NCBI GenBank assembly: GCA_900554645.1
Contig: USIE01000009.1
Span: 1-38,852 of the forward strand
Direction of reading: 5' to 3'
Source: an uncultured Collinsella sp.
GTDB taxonomy: Bacteria; Actinomycetota; Coriobacteriia; Coriobacteriales; Coriobacteriaceae
Length of the DNA stretch: 38,852 nt
The notes under the pieces were generated by a model that was not told where the DNA came from, did no database searches, and saw nothing but the letters and a program-made list of their open reading frames with translations. Every line of letters begins with the position of its first letter. The first letter of the stretch is position 1. Below are positions 30,068 to 36,437 of the stretch, one piece after another. The translations under genes and the position numbers were made by a program.

Positions 30068-30640
30068 TTAGTTGAGCTTCAGGGCCTTCTGGATGGGCAG
30101 GTAGAGGGCGCCGACCAGGATGGCATTAAAGACGGCGGTCATGGCGACGACGGGCAGCATGGCGGCAGCGAGCTCGCCCACCACGCCGAGCATGGCCATC
30201 TTGATGACCATGAAGATAACGCCCGAGACAAAGGTGGTCACGAAGGTTGCGACGATGGCGATGGCAGGCTTAACCTGCCCGTTCTTGCCAGCGGCGTTGA
30301 CGATGGCGGCCATGAGCATAGCGGCGATGCCCTCGGCGGCAAAATCGACGAACGGCGAGGTGGTGGTGATCTGAATCACGGCGGCCGAGATGAGGCCGAT
30401 GACGAGCGCCTGGCCAATATTGGGGCGAACGACCAGGATAGTGAGGCAGAAGGCCGAGATGATGAACTCGGGGCTGATCATGCCGCCCGAGATGCCCGAG
30501 ATGGCCTTGCCAACAGTGAAGTTGAGGATGAAGCCGGCGGCAAGCAGGATGGCGAGCAGGACAAGGGCGCGGACATCGAGCTTGCCGCGGTCGGCGGTCT
30601 GGACGGTACGGGGCTGGGTGGCGGTGGTGTTCTGGGACAT
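30068..30640 (-). CDS. ECF transporter S component, probable tryptophan-specific (TrpP-like)
   Basis: The 190-residue protein has about six membrane helices. RPNIGQALVIGLISAAVIQITTTSPF is reminiscent of the TrpP tryptophan transporter segment, and ISPEFIISAFCL fits an S-component helix. The start is MSQNTT at 30640 with GAAAGG seven bases before; the longer frame from 30751 would read through the terminator. A leader peptide with three Trp codons and a terminator precede it, so expression should rise when charged tRNA-Trp is scarce. Tryptophan as the substrate is thus supported by both family likeness and regulation, but not proven. Confidence 0.8.
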   Translation of the reverse strand: MSQNTTATQPRTVQTADRGKLDVRALVLLAILLAAGFILNFTVGKAISGISGGMISPEFIISAFCLTILVVRPNIGQALVIGLISAAVIQITTTSPFVDFAAEGIAAMLMAAIVNAAGKNGQVKPAIAIVATFVTTFVSGVIFMVIKMAMLGVVGELAAAMLPVVAMTAVFNAILVGALYLPIQKALKLN

Positions 30641-30681
30641 GGTGAAAATCCTTTCGGAAGGGGGTGTAAGAGAAAAGCGGA

Positions 30682-30813
30682 GGCGCGTGATGCGAATGCG
30701 ATCGGGCTCGAGATAGAAAAAGGCCCCCGGTCGAAACCGGAGGCCTTCCAATCACCTAGAGCGCAAAAACAGGCGTGAGGGGCTCACCGTCGACCGATCG
30801 TATTCGCATCACG
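30682..30813 (-). repeat. 18-bp complementary arms around the attenuator
   Basis: On the plus strand, the 18 bases from 30685 (CGTGATGCGAATGCGATC) match the reverse complement of 30796-30813 at 17 of 18 positions. In the transcript the first arm starts right after the Trp codons and the second lies just past the terminator. They could form a long stem enclosing the terminator. Confidence 0.6.
30716..30747 (-). terminator. Attenuator terminator ahead of the ECF S gene
   Basis: In the transcript AAGGCCTCCGGT-TTCG-ACCGGGGGCCTT forms a 12-bp stem with one wobble and a UUCG loop, followed by a U-run and CUAUCU. It lies 36 bases after the leader-peptide stop and 75 bases before the S gene start. 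Confidence 0.85.
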
Positions 30814-30852
30814 CCACCACCAGTTGTTGAGAGACTTCATCGTGTTCTTCAT
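30784..30852 (-). CDS. Tryptophan leader peptide (22 residues, three consecutive Trp)
   Basis: The frame begins MKNTMK, has NNWWWRD at residues 9-15 and ends IGRR. Its ribosome site AAAGGAG lies eight bases before the ATG. The three TGG codons (30814-30822) immediately precede a GGCGTGA that can pair with TCACGCC about 35 bases later, before the terminator at 30716-30747. This is the arrangement of a ribosome-stalling attenuator as in trp operon leaders: stalling on Trp codons changes pairing and permits read-through into the ECF genes. The exact antiterminator stem needs folding. Confidence 0.82.
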   Translation of the reverse strand: MKNTMKSLNNWWWRDANTIGRR

Positions 30853-30910
30853 ATCGGTGGCTCCTTTCGTGATGCCGTGGCGCAGTAGCACCTGATTGCT
30901 GTTGCGCTGC

Positions 30911-30916
30911 ACTATA
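30911..30916 (-). promoter_or_regulatory. Extended -10 promoter for the leader peptide-ECF operon
   Basis: The minus strand reads TGcTATAGT, an extended -10 element, giving a start near 30904 and a 50-base leader before the peptide ATG. Just upstream, GAAATCTTTT-ttg-AAAAGATTTC (30938-30960) is a perfect AT-rich dyad of unknown role. Confidence 0.5.
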
Positions 30917-30980
30917 GCACAGCAAAGTGTTTGCGGGGAAATCTTTTTTGAAAAGATTTCAGCGGTGTTTCCCACTGGTC

Positions 30981-31015
30981 AAAAAGGCAGGCGGGACGAA
31001 CCGTGCCATCCCGCC
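30981..31015 (-). terminator. Terminator of the C69 dipeptidase gene
   Basis: In the transcript GGCGGGA pairs with TCCCGCC around a 12-base loop, followed by TGCC and five T residues. It lies 15 bases past the stop codon. Confidence 0.8.
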
Positions 31016-31030
31016 CGCACCAGTGAGGGA

Positions 31031-32995
31031 TTACTCCTTGTTGCGGCGATAGAGGATATAACCGCCTGCGGAGATGACGGCAACGCCAGCGATGGCGAAT
31101 GCGGCCACCATGCGGCCATCAAAACGATCGCCAGTGGTGGGCAGGCCGCCCTTGGTGTTCGTCTTGTTGGTGGTTACCGTGGTCGTGGTGTTGTCCGACT
31201 TGCCAGGCTTCTCAGGCTTGACAGCGGGCTGCTCGGGCTTAGTGGGCTGCTCAGGCTGCTCGGGGGTGCTGGGCTGTTCGGGCTTACCGGGCTGCTCGGG
31301 AGTGCCGGGCTGATCTGGGGTGACCGGGTCGGTGGCAAGGGCGTCCTTGGCGTAGGTGATGGACTCCTTGAGGCCCTTGGTCTCGGTGTTCAGGTCGCTC
31401 GGGGTGAAGCGCTCGTCAAAGTTTCCGGCCTTCTGATAAGCGCGCATCTCCTGGAGCAGGGCCTTGCACTTCTTGTAGGTGTTCTCGGTGGCAGCCTTGC
31501 CTGCCTTGTTGGCCAGAGCGGTGCGACCCTCGGTGGTCGTCTCGGCCAGCATAGCGGCGTCAACTTCCTTGTTCTGCTCGATGAGCTCGTTCTGGAGCGC
31601 GTCGAGGTAGGTGCGGACACTGGTACCAAGGGTGTCAGGGTTCTCAAAGCAGAGCGAGCTGATGTCCATGAGGACGTAGTTAATGGAGTTCTCGGGCTCC
31701 TCGTTGTACACGACGTCTTTCGCATTGCAGTGGTCGAAGGAGACGGTCTGATCGCTGAAGTAGGGGCTAACTTCAGTTATCAGAGCGGAGTACAGCGGGA
31801 TGGCGACAGAGTACGCGGCACGGGAGAGCATTTCCCACTGGATGGTAGCGACTTCGGGATCATACCCGCGACGAATCTGGAAGAGATTGATCTCGGTGTT
31901 GCGCTCGCTGCCGATGCAATAAACGCCATCAGTGTTCGCGTTGAGACCAGGGACGTTCTCTCCGCGGTTGCCGAAGGCACGAATCAGCTCAAAGGTGCTC
32001 CAACCAGACTTGCCAGGCTTGAAGAACAGAGGCTGGATTTCGCTGACCATAGCTCCCTTTTGGACGGGTTTTCCATCCTTATCGGTGATAGTTTTAATTT
32101 CGTAATCCGTGCCTTCGGTCAGCTGACTAGCAAAATAATGGCGGCCTTGCACATAGCGGGACCATTGGTTAACGCCAGAATCGGCGAGGCTTTCGCCATA
32201 CGTTTGGGCGACATCGAATTTACCGTCAGCGGAGTATTTGGCGAAACCCTTCTCCACGGGCATGGACTCGATGTCCTTGGAGTGCAGGCAGTTCTCAGTA
32301 TCGTTCAGGTCGACATCGTAGTTGAGGCTGCCGATGTTGGGGTTGAGTGAGGCGACGTCGTCGGCCAGCTTCATGGCAATCCATTGATGGGCAGAAAGCG
32401 TGGCGAACAGCCAGGTCTCGTTGTTGTCGGCGATAATGATCTGGTCGTTAGTGCAAGTGCCCTGCTCGTCGATCAGGCTGCCGAGGAGCTCGACGCCCTC
32501 GCGGGCATTGGCGCTCTGGCCCAGGATGACGCTGCCGTAGCTGTACTCGCCGATGCCGGTAGCCTCATCGATTGGGTCTGCTGCTTTGGCATCCTCGTTA
32601 TAGGAGGTGCTCAGCGTAGCGGAGCAAGAGACACCCTTCTCGTTGATACCGGCTTCGGAGTAGGCGTCGGTGTGGCCCTCCCAATTGGAGGGATGGTCAC
32701 GTACGTAGCTGTAGCGATATGTAGGCTTATTCGAAGTGTATTCGAAAGCAGACTCATTCGAGCTGTACGTAAAGCCGGCTTCGTGGGCGGGTTCGATGCC
32801 ATAGTGCTTGAGATAGCGCTTGCCAAAGTCCTCGGCACGGCCATAGTACGTGTTGCCGTCGGCCGTTAGATCTTTGCCCATGTACATCTGCGTGCAGGCG
32901 AGCGCAGAGGTCGGCATGGACATGATGGTTGCAGCTCCAAAGGCGAGGCCTATGCCCAGCTTTTTGAGCGCGTTGACGGGGTGAGTTTTCCTCAT
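31031..32995 (-). CDS. LPXTG-anchored C69-family dipeptidase
   Basis: The 654-residue protein is a C69/U34 N-terminal-nucleophile peptidase fused to a wall anchor. A signal-like segment (KKLGIGLAFGAATIMSMPTSALA) ends just before Cys34 in ACTQMYMGKDLTADG, so cleavage would expose the catalytic Cys, as expected for the family. GRAEDF, GINEKGVSCSAT and DNNETWLFATLSAHQW are typical of the enzyme domain. After a helical region comes a PEQP-rich spacer, then LPTTG (618-622), a membrane helix and RRNKE, the sortase substrate layout. It probably cleaves dipeptides or peptides at the cell surface. The ribosome site GGGAGGG precedes the ATG. Confidence 0.9.
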   Translation of the reverse strand: MRKTHPVNALKKLGIGLAFGAATIMSMPTSALACTQMYMGKDLTADGNTYYGRAEDFGKRYLKHYGIEPAHEAGFTYSSNESAFEYTSNKPTYRYSYVRDHPSNWEGHTDAYSEAGINEKGVSCSATLSTSYNEDAKAADPIDEATGIGEYSYGSVILGQSANAREGVELLGSLIDEQGTCTNDQIIIADNNETWLFATLSAHQWIAMKLADDVASLNPNIGSLNYDVDLNDTENCLHSKDIESMPVEKGFAKYSADGKFDVAQTYGESLADSGVNQWSRYVQGRHYFASQLTEGTDYEIKTITDKDGKPVQKGAMVSEIQPLFFKPGKSGWSTFELIRAFGNRGENVPGLNANTDGVYCIGSERNTEINLFQIRRGYDPEVATIQWEMLSRAAYSVAIPLYSALITEVSPYFSDQTVSFDHCNAKDVVYNEEPENSINYVLMDISSLCFENPDTLGTSVRTYLDALQNELIEQNKEVDAAMLAETTTEGRTALANKAGKAATENTYKKCKALLQEMRAYQKAGNFDERFTPSDLNTETKGLKESITYAKDALATDPVTPDQPGTPEQPGKPEQPSTPEQPEQPTKPEQPAVKPEKPGKSDNTTTTVTTNKTNTKGGLPTTGDRFDGRMVAAFAIAGVAVISAGGYILYRRNKE

Positions 32996-33012
32996 AATCC
33001 CTCCCAGCGTGC

Positions 33013-33039
33013 GAAAGCCCTCTGTCGCCAGAGGGCTTC
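33013..33039 (-). promoter_or_regulatory. Leader hairpin before the C69 dipeptidase
   Basis: GAAGCCCTCTG-gcga-CAGAGGGCTTTC in the transcript forms an 11-bp stem ending about 8 bases before the GGGAGGG ribosome site. It has no proper U-tract, so it may stabilise the message or modulate translation. Confidence 0.45.
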
Positions 33040-33140
33040 AGCCAATAAAGACACTCCCTTAGCGTAACGAATCGGAAACAATATTCATCTATGAAAAATA
33101 CTTACTCGATAAGCGTAATGAAATATACGATGAGCGGTTA

Positions 33141-33168
33141 ATTATACTCAGTCTGTAGCTTTAGCCAA
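33141..33168 (-). promoter_or_regulatory. Promoter of the C69 dipeptidase gene
   Basis: Minus-strand TTGGCT (33163-33168) and TATAAT (33141-33146) are 16 bases apart, giving a start about 135 bases before the gene. The -35 box lies in a sequence, AGCCAAATAAAGAC, that recurs as AGCCAATAAAGAC at 33040. Confidence 0.6.
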
Positions 33169-33224
33169 ATAAAGACGCCCTGCAATTACTGTATCTGGAT
33201 AAAGCGTCTGGAAATACCGAAATG

Positions 33225-33265
33225 AAAAATCCCCCGCTGTTTGGCAAATGCATAAACAGCGGGGG
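33225..33265 (-). terminator. Terminator of the lipid kinase and small-peptide unit
   Basis: CCCCCGCTGTTT (33231-33242) pairs perfectly with AAACAGCGGGGG (33254-33265); the minus-strand transcript continues into ATTTTTC. It follows the 30-residue gene by 37 bases. Confidence 0.88.
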
Positions 33266-33301
33266 AGATGATAATCGGATGAATATCATACCAATGTGGA
33301 A

Positions 33302-33394
33302 TTACTTCTTCCGACGGTGGATCACGTTGATCGCATAGCCTACGAGCATGGCCAAAACAATGACGATAAAGCCGAGCAGGGGATTGTCGTTCAT
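33302..33394 (-). CDS. 30-residue single-helix membrane peptide coupled to the lipid kinase gene
   Basis: The frame starts MNDNPLLG, has a membrane helix (FIVIVLAMLVGYAINVI) and ends HRRKK, a positive-inside tail. Its ribosome site AGGAGG overlaps the TAG stop of the kinase gene (AAATAGGAGGACC then ATG), so translation is very probably coupled. A strong terminator follows. The peptide may regulate or localise the kinase, or be an independent small membrane protein; nothing else is recognisable. Confidence 0.72.
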   Translation of the reverse strand: MNDNPLLGFIVIVLAMLVGYAINVIHRRKK

Positions 33395-33403
33395 GGGGTC
33401 CTC

Positions 33404-34321
33404 CTATTTACCGAGTGGTGAGAATTCATCGACGATCAGGTCGAGACATTGCGGTAGTGCGCGAGCGCCAAAGACACCGGAGTTGCTGGAGATGATCTCG
33501 CCATCGAACTGCATGCCCAGCGACGGGGTGCAGGTGATCTTGGCTTCCTTGGTCTGGATGATCTTGAACTGCGGGCGCCCGAGTACCTTGCCGGCGGGGT
33601 CGAGTGCGGCGGTGATCACAGTCGGTAGAAGCTGCACAGTTTTTACGGGTTCGATGACCGCAATGTCGACCATGCCATCGTTCATGCGGCAGTCGGGGAA
33701 CAGGTTGATGTCGTTTTGGATGACCGAGGTGTTGCCGGCCATGCAGTAGATGCCGTCGAGCTCCTCGACAATGCCGTCATGCTCAATCGTAAAGTGCGCT
33801 ACCGTAGGGTTGGGCGTGGCGAGCGCAGAGAGGAAGTAGGCGATCTCGCCGATGTCGTTTTTGGTGGGGGCGGCCTTCATCATGATTTCGGCGTCGAAAC
33901 CCGAGCCGGCGATGATGATGAAGCCGTGGCGCTTCTCGTTGCCGTTCTCGTCGAGCCAAAAGAGCTCGCCCATGTCGACTTTGACCGTGCGACCGGCACG
34001 GCAAGCCTTGGCAAGCGCCGCTGCCTCGGGGGCATTACCGATGTTGTTGAAGAACAGGCAGGCCGTACCGGAGGGGAAGACGAGCGTGGGGACACCGCAT
34101 CCGCGCATCTGGTCGAGCACGTTGGAGACAGTGCCGTCGCCGCCCGAAACGACCACGCGGTCAAACTCGCGCACGTCTGCCACGGCGTCCTCGGGTTCCA
34201 TGCCATCGCCGATAAAGCGCATCACGACCTCGTCGCCGCCCTGTGCAAGGGCGTGCGTGAATGCGAAGATTTCATCTGAGCTGGGGCCCGATGCCGGGTT
34301 GTGGATGATAAGGCAGCGCAT
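33404..34321 (-). CDS. Diacylglycerol/lipid kinase family protein (YegS/DagK type)
   Basis: The 305-residue protein belongs to the NAD/diacylglycerol kinase superfamily. It shows IIHNPASGP at the N-terminus, the nucleotide-binding VVSGGDGTVSNVLDQM (GGDGT, about residues 60-64), FPSGTACLFFNNIG in place of the usual PxGTxNDFA, and the C-terminal GMQFDGEI. It phosphorylates diacylglycerol or a related lipid at the membrane; the modified GTACLFF loop leaves the substrate open. The ATG at 34321 precedes the rnd gene divergently. It shares a transcript with the 30-residue peptide. Confidence 0.85.
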   Translation of the reverse strand: MRCLIIHNPASGPSSDEIFAFTHALAQGGDEVVMRFIGDGMEPEDAVADVREFDRVVVSGGDGTVSNVLDQMRGCGVPTLVFPSGTACLFFNNIGNAPEAAALAKACRAGRTVKVDMGELFWLDENGNEKRHGFIIIAGSGFDAEIMMKAAPTKNDIGEIAYFLSALATPNPTVAHFTIEHDGIVEELDGIYCMAGNTSVIQNDINLFPDCRMNDGMVDIAVIEPVKTVQLLPTVITAALDPAGKVLGRPQFKIIQTKEAKITCTPSLGMQFDGEIISSNSGVFGARALPQCLDLIVDEFSPLGK

Positions 34322-34351
34322 ACTTACGTTCCCGTTCTGTGACTAACCGAG

Positions 34352-34357
34352 TATAGT
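34352..34357 (+). promoter_or_regulatory. Candidate -10 box for rnd
   Basis: TATAGT lies 63 bases before the rnd start in the divergent gap with the lipid kinase gene. The -35 match is weak. Confidence 0.35.
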
Positions 34358-34419
34358 TGTAAGGCAATGCTGATATCCTACCCGTGTTTTTCGGGCCTAA
34401 CCTTATTCGATGGGTTGAT

Positions 34420-35553
34420 ATGTACATTTCCACACATCAGGCTCTACTCGACTTTTGCCAGCGCGCCCGTGAGTTCGACGCGATTGCCGTCGATACCGAG
34501 TTTTTGCGCGAGCGCACGTTCCATCCGCGTCTGTGTTTGGTTCAGATTGCCACCCCTGCCGAGAGCGTAGCGGTCGATCCCCTGGTAATCGACGACCTAT
34601 CGCCGCTGGCCGAGCTTATGGCCGACGAGAGCGTGACCAAGGTCTTTCACGCGTGCTCGCAGGATATGGAGGTCATGCTCCATACCGTAGGCGTGCTGCC
34701 GCGTCCGATTTTTGACACGCAGGTGGCCGCCGCCTTTTTGGGCGAGCGCCAGCAGATTTCGTATGGCGCGCTTGTTCAGACGTTCTGCGGTGTATCGCTG
34801 CCCAAGACCGAGTCGCTGACCGACTGGTCGCGCCGCCCGCTGACCGATAAGCAGATTGAGTACGCGATCGATGACGTCAAGTATCTGATCGTGGCCTATA
34901 CCGAGATGATGAGCCGCCTGCGCGAGCTGGGCCGCGTGGACTGGGTGCTCGACGAGCTGCGCCCGCTGGCTGACGAGTCGCACTATCGCGCCGATCGCCA
35001 CGAGGCGTTCCGCAAGGTCAAACGCATCAACTCGTGCAGTCGTCACCAGCTGGGTATCGCGCGCGAGCTCGCCGCCTGGCGCGAGGACCGCGCCGAGCGC
35101 CGCAACATCCCGCGCAAATGGGTCATGTCCGACGACACGCTGCTTGCGCTCGTTAAACGCAATCCCGTGCGCGTTGAGGAGTTCCGCAGCATTCGCGGTA
35201 CCGATCAGTTGGGGGAGCGCGACGTGGACGGTGCGCTCATGGCCATCAAGCGCGGCGCAAGCTGCCCGCACGATCGCCTGCCGCTCATGGTGCGCGGGCA
35301 TCGCCAGATCTCTCCGGAGTTGGAGAGCGTGACGGATCTCATGTACGCGCTCATCCGCCTGGTTGCCGAACGCTCGGGAGTGGCGACCTCGGTCATTGCC
35401 TCGCGCGATGACCTGGCCGACTACATTGAGCATCCCGAGCAGAGCCCCTTGCGCGAAGGCTGGCGCTTTGAGCTTGTGGGCTCGCGCCTGGACGATCTGC
35501 TCTCGGGCAACATGGGGTTGACGGTCAAAGATGGCAAAATTGAATTGCTGTAA
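34420..35553 (+). CDS. rnd: Ribonuclease D (DEDD exonuclease with HRDC domain)
   Basis: The 377-residue protein is an RNase D: residues about 1-190 form a 3'-5' exonuclease with the DEDD motifs AVDTEFLRE (first Asp-Glu), VFHACSQDMEVM (Asp) and the YAIDDVKYLIVAY stretch (Tyr and Asp of the fourth motif). HRDC-like helices fill 200-290, including HQLGIARELAAWREDRAERRNIPRKWVMSDD. RNase D trims tRNA and other stable RNA precursors. The in-frame GTG at 34384 lies in a hairpin-like CCCG...CGGG stretch, so the ATG at 34420 is preferred although its ribosome site (GGGTTGAT) is weak. Confidence 0.87.
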   Translation: MYISTHQALLDFCQRAREFDAIAVDTEFLRERTFHPRLCLVQIATPAESVAVDPLVIDDLSPLAELMADESVTKVFHACSQDMEVMLHTVGVLPRPIFDTQVAAAFLGERQQISYGALVQTFCGVSLPKTESLTDWSRRPLTDKQIEYAIDDVKYLIVAYTEMMSRLRELGRVDWVLDELRPLADESHYRADRHEAFRKVKRINSCSRHQLGIARELAAWREDRAERRNIPRKWVMSDDTLLALVKRNPVRVEEFRSIRGTDQLGERDVDGALMAIKRGASCPHDRLPLMVRGHRQISPELESVTDLMYALIRLVAERSGVATSVIASRDDLADYIEHPEQSPLREGWRFELVGSRLDDLLSGNMGLTVKDGKIELL

Positions 35554-35617
35554 GGAAGCCTAGCCGCTTGAGTGGGTAGAATGCCTCCAACGTGTAACTC
35601 GATTCGGAGGAATTCGC

Positions 35618-36322
35618 ATGCCTTATTACTATGGATACGGCTTTGGCATCGACCCGCTGTACCTGCTGGTTGTTCTTGTCTGCACGGTGATTGGTCTTGC
35701 CGCACAGAACTATATCAACTCGACGTACAAAACCTGGTCCAAGGTTCGCTCGGACGGCGACACGGGCGCCACGGTCGCTCGCCGCATGCTCGACGCCAAC
35801 GGCTGCAACGCCGTGGGTATCAAGGGTGTCGCCGGCGAGCTCACCGACCATTACAACCCGCAGGACAATAACCTGTATCTCTCGGATGCCAACCGTTCGG
35901 GCGGGTCGGTCGCAAGCGTTGCCGTCGCCTGCCACGAGGCGGGCCATGCCGCCCAGCGTCAAAGCGGTTACGCCATGATGAAGGTTCGCACCGCCCTCGT
36001 GCCGGTCGTCAACTTTACCCAGAACACCTGGACCATCGTGTTGCTCTTGGGCCTGTTTATGAACATCGCGGGACTCACGACCCTCGCACTGATCTTCTTC
36101 TCGTTTAGCGTGCTGTTCCAACTGGTTACGCTGCCGGTTGAGATTGATGCCAGCCGGCGTGCCGTGGCGTATATTGAGCAGTCGGGTATGAGCTCCAAGC
36201 AGGTCAACGGTGCCAAGAAGGTGCTGACGGCCGCCGCGCTTACCTATGTGGCTGCGGCGCTCACCTCGATTATTCAGCTGCTCTATCTTATGGCTCGCTA
36301 CAACAGAAACTCCAACCGATAA
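35618..36322 (+). CDS. YugP-type zinc metallopeptidase of the membrane
   Basis: The 234-residue protein matches the YugP/DUF-type neutral zinc metallopeptidase family (PF04298): an N-terminal membrane helix (YLLVVLVCTVIGLAA, about 11-25), GATVARRMLDANGC, then the zinc site VAVACHEAGHAAQRQSGYAMM (HExxH, about 108-112), and three further helices. The ISDAN-like LYLSDANRSGGSVAS precedes the site as in the family. Its substrates are unknown. GGAGG lies about 9 bases before the ATG. It is followed by xseA after a GC-rich hairpin. Confidence 0.87.
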   Translation: MPYYYGYGFGIDPLYLLVVLVCTVIGLAAQNYINSTYKTWSKVRSDGDTGATVARRMLDANGCNAVGIKGVAGELTDHYNPQDNNLYLSDANRSGGSVASVAVACHEAGHAAQRQSGYAMMKVRTALVPVVNFTQNTWTIVLLLGLFMNIAGLTTLALIFFSFSVLFQLVTLPVEIDASRRAVAYIEQSGMSSKQVNGAKKVLTAAALTYVAAALTSIIQLLYLMARYNRNSNR

Positions 36323-36338
36323 CAAATGGGACAGGCAG

Positions 36339-36368
36339 GCGCCGCGGGGATTCGTGTCCCCGCGGCGC
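36339..36368 (+). terminator. GC-rich hairpin between the YugP-like gene and xseA
   Basis: GCGCCGCGGGG (36339-36349) is perfectly complementary to CCCCGCGGCGC (36358-36368). No U-tract follows; TACTAT right behind it may be a -10 box for xseA. A GGGACAG copy lies at 36328-36334. Confidence 0.5.
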
Positions 36369-36437
36369 TGTACTATGTGTTGGACTTGAATTTGCGCAGG
36401 GCCGGAGCCCATGTGCACGATGACGAAAGGAGGCTGC

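Noticed and set aside
30641..30751. 37-residue N-terminal extension of the ECF S component
   Set aside because: It runs through the attenuator stem and is Arg/Pro-rich without a ribosome site; the ATG at 30640 has one.
31190..31330. Short tandem repeats that could suggest a CRISPR array
   Set aside because: They are in-frame PEQP/PEKP spacer codons of the anchored dipeptidase, with no unique spacers.
30896..32350. 484-codon plus-strand frame across the C69 gene
   Set aside because: Shadow; the Leu/Gly repeats merely mirror the PEQP coding repeats.
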